NCBI RefSeq assembly: GCF_001511835.1
Contig: NZ_LN997848.1
Location: 744,001-808,000 of the forward strand
Direction of reading: 5' to 3'
DNA length: 64,000 nt
Source of the DNA: Magnetospirillum sp. XM-1
GTDB lineage: Bacteria; Pseudomonadota; Alphaproteobacteria; Rhodospirillales; Magnetospirillaceae
The notes under the pieces were generated by a model that was not told the DNA's origin, ran no database searches, and saw only the letters and a list, made by a program, of their open reading frames with translations. The position numbers were made by a program, and so were the translations under genes. This document shows, piece by piece, positions 45,951 through 55,013 of this stretch; position 1 is the stretch's first letter, and each line of letters begins with the position of its first letter.

Positions 45951-46895
45951 GTGGCTGACGAAAAGAAGAAGGGCCTGGGGCGCGGCCTGTCCGCCCTGTT
46001 GGGTGATCACGCGGCCTCGGCCATCGCGGCGGTGACCAGCGCCGCTGCCGCGGGGCCGGAGGGGCAGGCGGCCATCAAGGGCTTGCGGACCATGCCGCTG
46101 GAGCATCTCCAGCCGGGCAAGTTCCAGCCGCGCCGCACCTTCGACGAGGACCGCATCGCCGACCTGGTGGAATCGGTGCGCGAGAAGGGCATTCTCCAGC
46201 CGCTGCTGGTGCGTCCCCTGCCGGGCAATCCGGCGCGCTTCGAGATCATCGCCGGCGAACGCCGCTGGCGGGCGGCCCAAGGCGCCAAGCTGCACGAGGT
46301 TCCGGTCATCGTCCGCGAGCTCTCGGACCGCGAGGCCCTGGAAGTGGCACTGGTCGAGAACCTGCAGCGCCAGGACCTGTCGCCTTTGGAAGAGGCCGAC
46401 GGCTACCGCCGCCTGATGGACGAGTTCTCCCACACCCAGGAGGAGCTGGCCAAGGCGGTGGGCAAGTCGCGCTCGCACGTGGCCAACATGATCCGCCTGC
46501 TGGCGTTGCCCGATCCGGTCAAGATCATGCTGGAGAGGGGCGAGCTGACGGCGGGCCACGCCCGTGCCCTGCTGACGGCGGCCGACCCGCTGCGGCTGGC
46601 GCGTGACGTGGTGGGGCGCGCGCTCAACGTGCGCCAGACGGAAAAGCTGGTCAACGACGAGGGCAAGGCCAAGCCCACCAATGGCGGCCGCCCCGCCGGC
46701 GGCGGAAAGGATCCCGACATCGCGGCGCTGGAACGCGACCTGACCTCGCAGCTGGGCTGCAAGGTGGCGATCCGTTCGCTGGGCAAGGGTGGCGAGCTGA
46801 CCATCTCCTACGGCTCGCTGGAACAGCTCGACGATCTCCTGGCCCGCCTGTCACGCAATCCCGACCGGTCGGTCGAGGATCTGGACGCGGTCTGA
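45951..46895 (+). CDS. parB: ParB/Spo0J chromosome-partitioning protein
   Basis: 314 residues. GTG start, MADEKKKGLGRGLSALLGD N-terminus that stimulates ParA; ParB/Srx CTPase domain with LQPGKFQPRRTFDEDRI, GILQPLLVRP and FEIIAGERRWRAA (CTP-binding GERRxRA); helix-turn-helix HTQEELAKAVGKSRSHVANMIRLLALP; C-terminal dimerisation LEQLDDLLARL. Binds the three parS sites upstream and spreads. Confidence 0.98.
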   Translation: MADEKKKGLGRGLSALLGDHAASAIAAVTSAAAAGPEGQAAIKGLRTMPLEHLQPGKFQPRRTFDEDRIADLVESVREKGILQPLLVRPLPGNPARFEIIAGERRWRAAQGAKLHEVPVIVRELSDREALEVALVENLQRQDLSPLEEADGYRRLMDEFSHTQEELAKAVGKSRSHVANMIRLLALPDPVKIMLERGELTAGHARALLTAADPLRLARDVVGRALNVRQTEKLVNDEGKAKPTNGGRPAGGGKDPDIAALERDLTSQLGCKVAIRSLGKGGELTISYGSLEQLDDLLARLSRNPDRSVEDLDAV

Positions 46896-46979
46896 TCCTC
46901 CTGAATCTCGGCTCTATGAAGACGCCGCCCGCCTTTGTAGTATGGGCGGGCGGCGCGGAAGAATCCGGGGGAGGCGAGG

Positions 46980-47336
46980 ATGGCGACGGAACAACAAAAC
47001 GATTCCCTTGACGCGTTGCTGGCCAATCTGCCGGACGACGTCGTCGAATCCTTCACCGCCGACCAGCGGGCCGCCCTGTGGAACGCCGCCAAGCCCATCA
47101 GCTGGCGCAAGCATCCCATCAACATCCGCATCACCTTTCCCTTTTTCGGCGGCCGCCACTTCGTCACCATCGTCGGTGGCTACGAGCGCCGCTCCATCGA
47201 CCGCATCGACCGCGACCGCCACATGCACCCGCTGCGCACCGCCGGCAACGTTCTGTTCATGCTCGGCGTGGGCGGGGCCTTCTACCTGGCCGCCGTCATC
47301 GGCATCTTCATGTTCTCCAACCTGATCGAGTTTTAA
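46980..47336 (+). CDS. Small membrane protein of unknown function
   Basis: 118 residues. Cytosolic N-terminal half with LPDDVVESFTADQRAALWNAAKPISWRKHPI, then a VNIRITFPFFGGRHFVTIVGG-like amphipathic stretch and one C-terminal membrane helix (FMLGVGGAFYLAAVIGIFMF). The SWRKHPINIRITFPF pattern recurs in my memory of alphaproteobacterial hypothetical proteins but I can assign no role. TAA is followed at once by the ATG of the next gene. Confidence 0.7.
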   Translation: MATEQQNDSLDALLANLPDDVVESFTADQRAALWNAAKPISWRKHPINIRITFPFFGGRHFVTIVGGYERRSIDRIDRDRHMHPLRTAGNVLFMLGVGGAFYLAAVIGIFMFSNLIEF

Positions 47337-47828
47337 ATGACCACGTGTCCCTGCGGCTCCGGCCAGACCTTTGCATCCTGCTGCGAACCCTTCATCGCCG
47401 GCAAGGCCCTGCCGCCTACGCCCGAGGCGCTGATGCGCTCGCGCTATTCCGCCTTCACGGTGGCGGCCATCGACTACCTGCACGACACCCTGGCGCCCGA
47501 CGAGCGCGGCGACTTCCATCGCGCCGAGACCGAGAAGTGGGCCAAGTCGTCCCAGTGGCTGGGCCTGACCATCCACGGCGCCACGGGCGGCGGGGAGGGA
47601 GACGACGAGGGAACGGTGGATTTCACCGCCCGTTTCCGCATGGACGGCAAGAACGAGGCCCATCGCGAGCTCTCCACCTTCCGGCGCGAGGACGGCCGCT
47701 GGTACTACGTGGCCGGCCGCATCGGCGGCGCCCCGGTGGAGCAGCGCCGCGTGACGGTCAAGGCGGGCCGCAACGATCCCTGCCCCTGCGGTTCGGGCAA
47801 GAAATTCAAGAAGTGCTGCGGCGCCTGA
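47337..47828 (+). CDS. YchJ-family (UPF0225) SEC-C motif protein
   Basis: 163 residues. Two SEC-C zinc motifs: [17 protein letters not shown] at residues 4-20 and [16 protein letters not shown] at the C-terminus, with the YchJ NTF2-like domain between ([50 protein letters not shown]). Role unknown. Coupled to the gene upstream. A terminator lies 42 bases after the stop. Confidence 0.93.
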   Translation: MTTCPCGSGQTFASCCEPFIAGKALPPTPEALMRSRYSAFTVAAIDYLHDTLAPDERGDFHRAETEKWAKSSQWLGLTIHGATGGGEGDDEGTVDFTARFRMDGKNEAHRELSTFRREDGRWYYVAGRIGGAPVEQRRVTVKAGRNDPCPCGSGKKFKKCCGA

Positions 47829-47869
47829 TCGCCGCCGCTTGAGTTCGCCACAACGCGAATGACGCGAAG

Positions 47870-47896
47870 GGGCCGCGGTTTTCCGCGGCCCTTTTT
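47870..47896. terminator. Rho-independent terminator
   Basis: GGGCCGCGG (47870-47878), TTTT loop, CCGCGGCCC (47883-47891) then TTTTT. Ends the ychJ-like transcript. Confidence 0.92.
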
Positions 47897-47978
47897 GTCG
47901 CCCCATCCGGAACGAGCCGCTGTCCCTGGTCCGCGGACATCAACTGTGCTTCACTGGAATCGGTCGAAGGAGGCGCGC

Positions 47979-49898
47979 ATGCAGTTCCATCAAGATGGAT
48001 TTCACCCCGGCGATCCCCGCTTCGCCGATCCCCAGGATAGGGTGGTGCCGCCGCCCATCAAGCGCCCCTTGCCCGCCGAGGTGGACGTGATGATCGTCGG
48101 CTGCGGCCCCGCCGGGCTCAATCTGGCGGCCCAGCTGTCGAAATTCCCCGAGATCAGGACCTGCATCGCCGATCTGAAGGATGACCGGCTGCTGGTGGGC
48201 CAGGCCGACGGCATGGCGTGCCGTACGCTGGAGATGTTCCAGGCCTACGGCTTCGCCGACCAGGTCATCCAGGAAGCCTATGGCGTCAACGAGGTCACCT
48301 TCTGGAAGCCCAATCCCGATGCGCCCGCCGGGATCATGCGCAACGACCGTATCCAGGATGTGGAGGACGACCTGTCGGAAATGCCGCACGTGATCATCAA
48401 TCAGGCGCGCATCCACGACCTGTTCCTCGATGTCATGCGCCAGGGCCCGGCGAAGATCGAGCCCTTCTACTCGCGCAAGCTGGTGGGGCTGGAGGTGGAC
48501 CGGAACGCGGCGGACCATCCGGTGACCCTGACCTTCGAGCGGGCGGTGACCCATTCCCAGACCTCCAAGACCCTGGAAACCGTCCGGGCCCGCTATGTGG
48601 TGGGCTGCGACGGCGCGCGCAGCACGGTGCGCCAGGCCATCGGCCGCGAGCTGGTGGGCGACGCGCTCAACCAGGCCTGGGGCGTGATGGACGTGCTGGT
48701 GGTCACCGACTTCCCCGACATCCGCCTCAAGGCGGTGATCCATTCCGCCAACGAAGGCAACATGCTGATCATCCCGCGCGAAGGCGGGTACATGGTGCGG
48801 CTCTATATCGAGCTGGACAAGTTGCAGGAAAACCAGCGTATCTCCCGCGATAGTGTTACTGCCGACTACCTGATCGCCGCGGCCCGCAGGATCATGCGGC
48901 CCTACGCCATCGACGTGAAGGAAGTGGCCTGGTGGAGCGTCTACGAGATCGGCCAGCGCCTGACCACCGCCTTCGACGATTCCGAGCCCGGCCGGGCGCC
49001 TCGCGTCTTCCTGGCCGGCGATGCCTGCCACACCCACAGCCCCAAGGCGGGGCAGGGGCTCAACACTTCGGTCAACGACACCTGGAACCTGGGCTGGAAG
49101 CTGGCCCACGTGCTGAAGGGGCGGGCCGATGCCGACCTTTTGCTCAGCTATTCGGCCGAGCGCCAGGACATTGCCAAACAGCTCATCGACTTCGACCGGG
49201 AACTGGCCCGGATGTTCAGCGCCAAGCCCAAATCGGCCGATAATCCCGACGGAATCGACCCCGCCGAATTTCAGCGCTACTTCACCCAGTTCGGTCGTTT
49301 CACAGCCGGAACGGCCACCCATTACAAGCCTTCAGCCCTGGTGGGCGACGGCGCGCACCAGCATCTGGCCAGGGGCCAGATCCTCGGCATGCGCTTCCAC
49401 TCGGCTCCCGTCATCCGGCTGGCCGATGCCAAGCCCATGCAATTGGGCCATTGCATCGAGGCCGACGGCCGCTGGCGCGTCTTCGCCTTCGCCGGCCGGG
49501 CTGAACCCATGGGACCCGATTGCGGTATCCGCGCCCTGTGCGAGTACCTGGCGGGTGATTCCACCTCGCCCTTGCGCCGCCATACGCCTGAAGGCGCCGA
49601 CCCGGATTCCGTCATCGACCTGCGGGCGGTGTTCCAGACGCCCCATCGCCACATGCGGCTTGAACGCCTTCACCCCTTGCTGGTTCCGGCCAAGGGCCGC
49701 CATGGCCTGAAAGATTACGAGAAGGTGTTCTGCCCTGATTTCAAGAGCGGCCGGGACATCTACGACATGCGGGGAATCGACCGGGACAAGGGTTGCGTGA
49801 TCGTGGTGCGTCCTGACCAGTATGTGGCGCAGGTCCTGCCCCTGGCCGATCATGACGGGCTGGCTCGGTTCTTCGCCGGCGTGCTGAGGGCCCGCTAG
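47979..49898 (+). CDS. FAD-dependent aromatic-ring hydroxylase (phenol 2-monooxygenase / 3-hydroxybenzoate 4-monooxygenase type)
   Basis: 639 residues. FAD-binding VDVMIVGCGPAGLNLAAQLSK, RYVVGCDGARSTVRQAIG and the second FAD motif VFLAGDACHTHSPKAGQGLNTSVNDTWNLGWKLA; C-terminal thioredoxin-like phenol-hydroxylase domain (LGMRFHSAPVIRLAD onward). Architecture equals class-A flavin monooxygenases acting on phenols; resemblance to MobA (3-hydroxybenzoate 4-hydroxylase) is strongest in my reading, but substrate is not proven. GGAGG ribosome-binding site. No aromatic-degradation neighbours are visible. Ends in CTAG that also encodes the stop of the convergent CHAT gene. Confidence 0.9.
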   Translation: MQFHQDGFHPGDPRFADPQDRVVPPPIKRPLPAEVDVMIVGCGPAGLNLAAQLSKFPEIRTCIADLKDDRLLVGQADGMACRTLEMFQAYGFADQVIQEAYGVNEVTFWKPNPDAPAGIMRNDRIQDVEDDLSEMPHVIINQARIHDLFLDVMRQGPAKIEPFYSRKLVGLEVDRNAADHPVTLTFERAVTHSQTSKTLETVRARYVVGCDGARSTVRQAIGRELVGDALNQAWGVMDVLVVTDFPDIRLKAVIHSANEGNMLIIPREGGYMVRLYIELDKLQENQRISRDSVTADYLIAAARRIMRPYAIDVKEVAWWSVYEIGQRLTTAFDDSEPGRAPRVFLAGDACHTHSPKAGQGLNTSVNDTWNLGWKLAHVLKGRADADLLLSYSAERQDIAKQLIDFDRELARMFSAKPKSADNPDGIDPAEFQRYFTQFGRFTAGTATHYKPSALVGDGAHQHLARGQILGMRFHSAPVIRLADAKPMQLGHCIEADGRWRVFAFAGRAEPMGPDCGIRALCEYLAGDSTSPLRRHTPEGADPDSVIDLRAVFQTPHRHMRLERLHPLLVPAKGRHGLKDYEKVFCPDFKSGRDIYDMRGIDRDKGCVIVVRPDQYVAQVLPLADHDGLARFFAGVLRAR

Positions 49899-52633
49899 GT
49901 TCCCACGTATACGAAGGGCGCCCAGAAGAACGGATGGGTCGGCACGAAGGGCCTGGATCCCGGAACCGTCTGGCCGCGCAGGGATCGGCGCGCGGCCTCC
50001 AGTGCCGCCAGGGGCCGGTCGCCTTGGGCGATGCGGCCGAAGGTGACGGTGATCAGCTCCTGGGCGGACAGGCTTTCCACGCTCCAATGGCTGACCACCA
50101 GCCCATGGGCGCCGGCGAACATGAATGCCCGGGTCAATCCGGCGAAGCCCTCGCCGGTTCCCGCCCGGCCCGGCTCGCCGGCGGTGTTGCAGGCCGACAG
50201 CACCACCAGATCGCTGTTCAGTTTCAGCTCCTCGATGACCTCGCGCATGGTGAGCAGGCCGTCCTCGCCGTTGAGGTCGCCGACCATGGTGAGCGCCAGG
50301 GCGGGCTGAGGCGGCGGCGCGGTGTCGTCGCCACCCAGGGACAGGAACTCGCCCGACAGCAGGCCGTGGGTGGCGAAGTGCAGATAGCGGGTCTTGTCCA
50401 ATTTGGCCCGCTTGACGGCGTATTCATTGGCCTCGGCGCGCAGGTAAAGCCGGCTGTCGCCGCCCAGGGCCTTGGCCACGGCGCGGGCTTCGTCGGCGGT
50501 TTCGGGCAGGCGCGGCAGCGCCGCCTTGTCGCCCGTGGCCGGGAATACGGGATCGGCGAAGGAGACCAGGCCGGTGGCCGCACTTTGCGACGGGGCGTAG
50601 AGCCGTTCGGACGCCAGGGCGGCCAGACTGGGCAGGTAGGCGAAGCGGTAGCGGTTGGCCAGCCAGGGAAGAGTGGCGTATTCCGCCAAAAAGGGGCCGG
50701 CGGCACGGGCGGCCTGGAACGTCTTCTTTTCCGCCTCGCCCCAGTTGGTTACCAGTACTTCGAAGGGAAGCGTCTGGAGCGAATGGTCGGCGACGACGAA
50801 GACTTGCGTCGCCCCGGACAGCAGCGGCTCCAGCGGCGCCACCAGGTGCCGGTACAGGCCGTGCGACAAGGCGGGGTCGAAGGCGGCGAACGCCTCCCTG
50901 GTTCCCTCGGATGCCGTTTCGATAGAGGAACGGAGTGCCAGGACCGAAGCGTCCACCTCCTTCCGGCCTACCGGAGCGGTGACCATGCGAAAGGCGTCGC
51001 GGGTCACGGCGAATACCAGGGTGACGTCGGGCAGGGTGGCGGTGGACAGCAGGGTCTCGCCCGGCCGCAGCAGACGCTGCTGCAGATCATCGACGGTTAC
51101 CGGGCGCGGTTGGACCAGCTCCATGAAGCGGGGAAAGTCCCGCCACATCTCGTCCTCCGCCGTCCTGGCCGCCGCCATGGCGGTCTGGAGTTCGGCGGCG
51201 ACCGACCGGGGAATGTCGCCTTCACCCCCATCCAGACCGCCGAGCGCATCGCTTTCGCGCAATTGCGCCAGACGTTTTCGGGCCTGTTCCAGCCGCTCCT
51301 TTCTGTCGAGGAAGCGCGGCTCGGAGGAAAATCGCCGGATGTCGGCCTGGCGCATCAGGTCGGTGAAGATGCGGCTTTGCGCCTGGCTGGCGACCGCCAG
51401 GGCCTGGCGGTCGTGGCCAGCTGCCGGATTGATGGCGTGCAGACCGGCCAGCACGCCCAGGACATCGGCATAAAGTCCCGAGAACCGGTCGGTCAGGCCC
51501 AGGCGTGATCCTTCGTCCAGGGCGCGGGCACCCGAAAAAATCCGCTCCAGCCGGGTGATCGCGGCCAGGTAATGGGGCAGGGCCTGTTCCGGCTGGTTGC
51601 GGCGCTTGAAGAACTGGGCGGCCCGCCGGTCGGCATTGGCGGCCTGAAGATCGGAGCCCGAGGAGCGGGCGGCGGCGGCGCGCCGGTGAAGCATCGCTGC
51701 CGGCTCGAATTGCTGCTGCCGCTCACGCAGATCGGCAAGGTCCTGGGCGATGGAAGGGAAGAAATCGCTGGTGGGGCCGAACACGCGCTCGGCGTCGGAC
51801 AGGGCGGTGGCGAGAAGGGGCTCGGCCTCCTCCAGGCGTTCCAGCCTCAGGGCCAGGGACCCGGCAAGGGCGCGGGCGACGATGGTCAGCATCCCCTGGG
51901 CACCGGACAGCCGCTCCCGGATGGCCAGGGCGCGGCGGGCCTGATCATAGGCTTCGGCGGTCTTTCCCTCCTCGGACAGCACCCGGGCCAGCATGAAGGC
52001 CGCCCCCGCCCGGGGCCCCTCCAGATTGGGATCGGACCCGGCGGCGGCCAGAACCTGCTCGATCCGGTCTTTGGCGCCCTGTCGGTCACCCACCAGACGC
52101 GACAGATCGGCCAGTTGCAGCCTGGCGCGCAAGCCGTGGCGGGTGGCGCCATCCTCATCGCCGGTCAACGGTACCCGGTCCAGGATCTCGCGGGCCTCGG
52201 CGAAGCGGCCCATGCGGCGAAGCAGGGTGCCGTTGTCGGCGCGGATTCGCATGACGGGTGCGCCACCGTCGCCCAGCCGCCGCGCCAGATCGTCCCCGGC
52301 CCGGCGCAGCAGGGATTCGGCTTCCTCGGCGCGGCCGCGCGCCGCCAGGGCGTTGGCCATGATCGACAATGCGATGGGACCGGCCCGGCGTTCGATCATG
52401 GAATTGGGCGGCAGGGTTTCCAGCACCTGCCGGGCCGTGTCGAAGGCGCGTTCGAACTCGCCCTGGGCAATGGCCTGGCGGGCGTCCTGCAAGGAATCCT
52501 TCGGTCGCGGCTGGGCGCCGGCCGGCGAGATGGCCAGCAGCAGCACGGCGCAAAGTGCCAGGGCCGCATGCCTTATCCGCCGGACTATCTGTGGGGGAAC
52601 GGTTGAATCATTGGAAAGGATGGTCCCGACCAC
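49895..52633 (-). CDS. Exported TPR-CHAT protein (caspase-like)
   Basis: About 912 residues. A long N-terminus holds a hydrophobic signal sequence (AALALCAVLLLAISPAGAQ), so the protein is probably periplasmic. About residues 45-420 are TPR-like helices (repeated AEAREILDRV, AEEAESLLRRA). The C-terminal third is a CHAT domain: YLHFATHGLLSGE with catalytic His about 756 and LVVLSACNTAGEP with catalytic Cys about 815, both intact. CHAT proteins are caspase-family peptidases; TPR-CHAT fusions occur in toxin, gasdermin and separase-like systems but the periplasmic ones are little studied. The start is a GTG at 52633; a further upstream GTG at 52729 would give a much longer, charged leader. Divergent from the SulP gene. 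Confidence 0.85.
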   Translation of the reverse strand: MVGTILSNDSTVPPQIVRRIRHAALALCAVLLLAISPAGAQPRPKDSLQDARQAIAQGEFERAFDTARQVLETLPPNSMIERRAGPIALSIMANALAARGRAEEAESLLRRAGDDLARRLGDGGAPVMRIRADNGTLLRRMGRFAEAREILDRVPLTGDEDGATRHGLRARLQLADLSRLVGDRQGAKDRIEQVLAAAGSDPNLEGPRAGAAFMLARVLSEEGKTAEAYDQARRALAIRERLSGAQGMLTIVARALAGSLALRLERLEEAEPLLATALSDAERVFGPTSDFFPSIAQDLADLRERQQQFEPAAMLHRRAAAARSSGSDLQAANADRRAAQFFKRRNQPEQALPHYLAAITRLERIFSGARALDEGSRLGLTDRFSGLYADVLGVLAGLHAINPAAGHDRQALAVASQAQSRIFTDLMRQADIRRFSSEPRFLDRKERLEQARKRLAQLRESDALGGLDGGEGDIPRSVAAELQTAMAAARTAEDEMWRDFPRFMELVQPRPVTVDDLQQRLLRPGETLLSTATLPDVTLVFAVTRDAFRMVTAPVGRKEVDASVLALRSSIETASEGTREAFAAFDPALSHGLYRHLVAPLEPLLSGATQVFVVADHSLQTLPFEVLVTNWGEAEKKTFQAARAAGPFLAEYATLPWLANRYRFAYLPSLAALASERLYAPSQSAATGLVSFADPVFPATGDKAALPRLPETADEARAVAKALGGDSRLYLRAEANEYAVKRAKLDKTRYLHFATHGLLSGEFLSLGGDDTAPPPQPALALTMVGDLNGEDGLLTMREVIEELKLNSDLVVLSACNTAGEPGRAGTGEGFAGLTRAFMFAGAHGLVVSHWSVESLSAQELITVTFGRIAQGDRPLAALEAARRSLRGQTVPGSRPFVPTHPFFWAPFVYVGT

Positions 52634-52805
52634 GTTCTGTCGATCCTTCCGCTTTGTCGTCCTGGGGCAAGTGTCCAATCTCCGGGAAATCTTGTCGAGG
52701 GGAATTGGCCGGCCCCGCGGTCGCAGCACCGTTCATGTCATTCCGCCTTTCGGCAGGGCGGGAATAGGTTTACTTTTGTATGGATCTCGGGCGGGGAGAT
52801 GCGGG

Positions 52806-55004
52806 ATGAAAGCTGTCAAATCCGGCACTCTATCTGGCGATCTATGGGGCGGCACCGCGGCCATGCTGGTGGCCTTGCCCTCGGCCATCGCCTTCGGCGT
52901 CACCATCTTTTCGGCGCTGGGCAGCCAGTTCGGCGCCCAGGGCGCCGTGGCCGGCATCCTGGGCACCGTGGCGCTGGGCCTGCTGGCGCCGCTGTTCGGC
53001 GGCACCAACCGGCTGATCAGCGCGCCCTGCGCGCCGGCGGCGGCCGTGCTGTCGGCTTTCGCCATCGATCACGTGGCGCGGGGCGGCAGCCCCGAACTGG
53101 GCCTTCTGCTGCTGGCCCTGATGGGGCTGATGGCCGGCGGCCTGCAGCTGCTGATGGGCGCGCTCAAGCTCGGCCGCCTGATCAAGTACATGCCCTATCC
53201 GGTGGTCAGCGGCTATCTGTCGGGCGTCGGCATGATCATCATCGGTAGCCAGCTGCCGCGTTTTCTCGGCACGCCCAAGGGCGTCAAGTTCGCCGAGGCG
53301 CTGGTTTCGCCCGCGCTGTGGCGCTGGCAGGGCATGCTGGTGGGCGCCGCCACCATCGTCGTGATGCTGGCCGCGCCCAAGGTGACCAGGAAGGTTCCCG
53401 CCCCGGTGCTGGGTCTGCTGGCCGGCATCTTCACCTATCTCGGGCTTGGGCTGTTCGACCCCGCCCTGATGACGCTGGACGGCAACGCCTTCGTGGTCGG
53501 CGCCCTGGGCGGCGAGGGCGGCAGCCTGGTAGACAGCTTTGCCGCCCGCTGGTCGGCCCTGGGGCAGCTGGGGTTCGCCGCCCTGCGCGAGCTGCTGATT
53601 CCAGCGCTGACCCTGGCGGTGCTGCTGTCCATCGACACGCTCAAGACCTGCGTGGTGCTCGACGCCCTGACCCGCACCCGCCACGATTCCAACCGGGAAC
53701 TGATGGGCCAGGGCCTGGGCAATCTGGCGGCTGGCCTGGCTGGCGGCGTTCCCGGCGCCGGCACCATGGGCGCCACCCTGGTCAACATGTCCAGCGGCGC
53801 CCAGACCAAGCTGTCGGGGCTGGTCGAAGGCGTTTCCGCCCTGATCGCCTTCGCGCTGCTGGCTAATCTGATCTCGTGGGTGCCGGTGGCCTCGCTGTCG
53901 GGCATCCTGCTGGTCATCGGATTGCGCATGATCGACCGGCACAGCCTGAATTTCCTCAAATCGCGCGACACCGTCATGGATTTCGTGGTGATCGCCGCGG
54001 TGGTGGCTTGCGCCCTGTCCGTCAGCCTGATCGTCGCCTCGGGGATCGGCGTGGTGCTGGCCGTCCTCCTGTTCATCCGCGAGCAGGTCCACGGCTCGGT
54101 GGTCCGCTGCATCGCCACCGGCGACCAGTCCTTCTCCAAGCGGGTCCGCACCCAGGACGAGATGGACATCCTGGCCGAGCGCGGCGGCCAGACGGCCGTT
54201 GCCGAATTGCAGGGCAGCCTGTTCTTCGGCACCACCAGCCAGCTGTTCCATGCCCTGGAGAACGACCTCAAGATCCGCAAATACCTGATCCTGGACATGC
54301 GCCGGGTCCAGTCGGTGGATATCACCGCCGCCCACATGCTCGACCAGATCAAGGACATCCTGGCCGAGCGCCAGGGTGTGCTGATCTTCAGCCAGATGCC
54401 TAAGCACCTGCCCAGCGGCAAGGACATGGAGAAATACTTCGACCAGACCGGGGTGGTGCGCTCGGGCCAGCCGGTCCGCATCTTCGGCGAGGCCGACGAG
54501 GCCCTGGAATGGGTCGAGGACCGCATCCTCGCCGAGGCGGAACTGGCCTCCAACGAGGAGACCTTGCTGGAACTGGCCGAGATCGAGCTGTTCAAGGCCC
54601 GCAAGCGCGAAACCCTGGACGAGCTTGAGAAAAGCATGGAAGTCCGGGTGATCTCCGCCGGCGAGAAGATCTTCTCCATCGGCGACCAGGGCGACGAGCT
54701 GTTCCTGATTCGCAAGGGCATCGTGCGCATCATGCTGCCCCTGCCCAGCGGCCATACCAGGCATATCGCCACCTTCGGCCGGGGCGCCTTTTTCGGCGAG
54801 ATGGCCTTCCTCGACGGCGAATCCCGCTCGGCCGACGCCATGGCCTTCACCGAGGCCCATCTCTACGTGCTGTCGCGCCAGGCCTTCGACCTGTTCGCCG
54901 AGAACCACAAGAAGGTGGGCATGAACATGATGGAGAGGCTGGCGAGCATCCTGGCTAGCCGCCTGCGCTACACCAACGCCGAGCTGCGCGCCCTGGAAGG
55001 GTAG
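52806..55004 (+). CDS. SulP anion transporter with STAS and cyclic-nucleotide-binding domains
   Basis: 732 residues. Residues about 10-420 form the SulP membrane domain (LPSAIAFGVTIFSALGSQFGAQGAVAGI, TNRLISAPCAPAAAV, TLKTCVVLDALTRTRHDSNREL). A STAS domain follows (about 450-560, AVAELQGSLFFGTTSQLFHAL and LILDMRRVQSVDITAAHML), then a linker and a Crp-type cNMP domain with the phosphate cassette FFGEMAFLDGESRSADAMA. Such SulP-STAS-cNMP fusions are known for bicarbonate/sulfate/dicarboxylate transport; the ion here is unknown. GGGGAG precedes the ATG. The cNMP module suggests gating by cyclic nucleotides. Confidence 0.92.
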   Translation: MKAVKSGTLSGDLWGGTAAMLVALPSAIAFGVTIFSALGSQFGAQGAVAGILGTVALGLLAPLFGGTNRLISAPCAPAAAVLSAFAIDHVARGGSPELGLLLLALMGLMAGGLQLLMGALKLGRLIKYMPYPVVSGYLSGVGMIIIGSQLPRFLGTPKGVKFAEALVSPALWRWQGMLVGAATIVVMLAAPKVTRKVPAPVLGLLAGIFTYLGLGLFDPALMTLDGNAFVVGALGGEGGSLVDSFAARWSALGQLGFAALRELLIPALTLAVLLSIDTLKTCVVLDALTRTRHDSNRELMGQGLGNLAAGLAGGVPGAGTMGATLVNMSSGAQTKLSGLVEGVSALIAFALLANLISWVPVASLSGILLVIGLRMIDRHSLNFLKSRDTVMDFVVIAAVVACALSVSLIVASGIGVVLAVLLFIREQVHGSVVRCIATGDQSFSKRVRTQDEMDILAERGGQTAVAELQGSLFFGTTSQLFHALENDLKIRKYLILDMRRVQSVDITAAHMLDQIKDILAERQGVLIFSQMPKHLPSGKDMEKYFDQTGVVRSGQPVRIFGEADEALEWVEDRILAEAELASNEETLLELAEIELFKARKRETLDELEKSMEVRVISAGEKIFSIGDQGDELFLIRKGIVRIMLPLPSGHTRHIATFGRGAFFGEMAFLDGESRSADAMAFTEAHLYVLSRQAFDLFAENHKKVGMNMMERLASILASRLRYTNAELRALEG

Positions 55005-55013
55005 GGGCTTGAT

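Noticed and set aside
51993..52805. Long N-terminal extension in the SulP frame
   Set aside because: Overlaps the divergent CHAT gene and is Arg/Ser-rich; the proper ATG has a ribosome-binding site.
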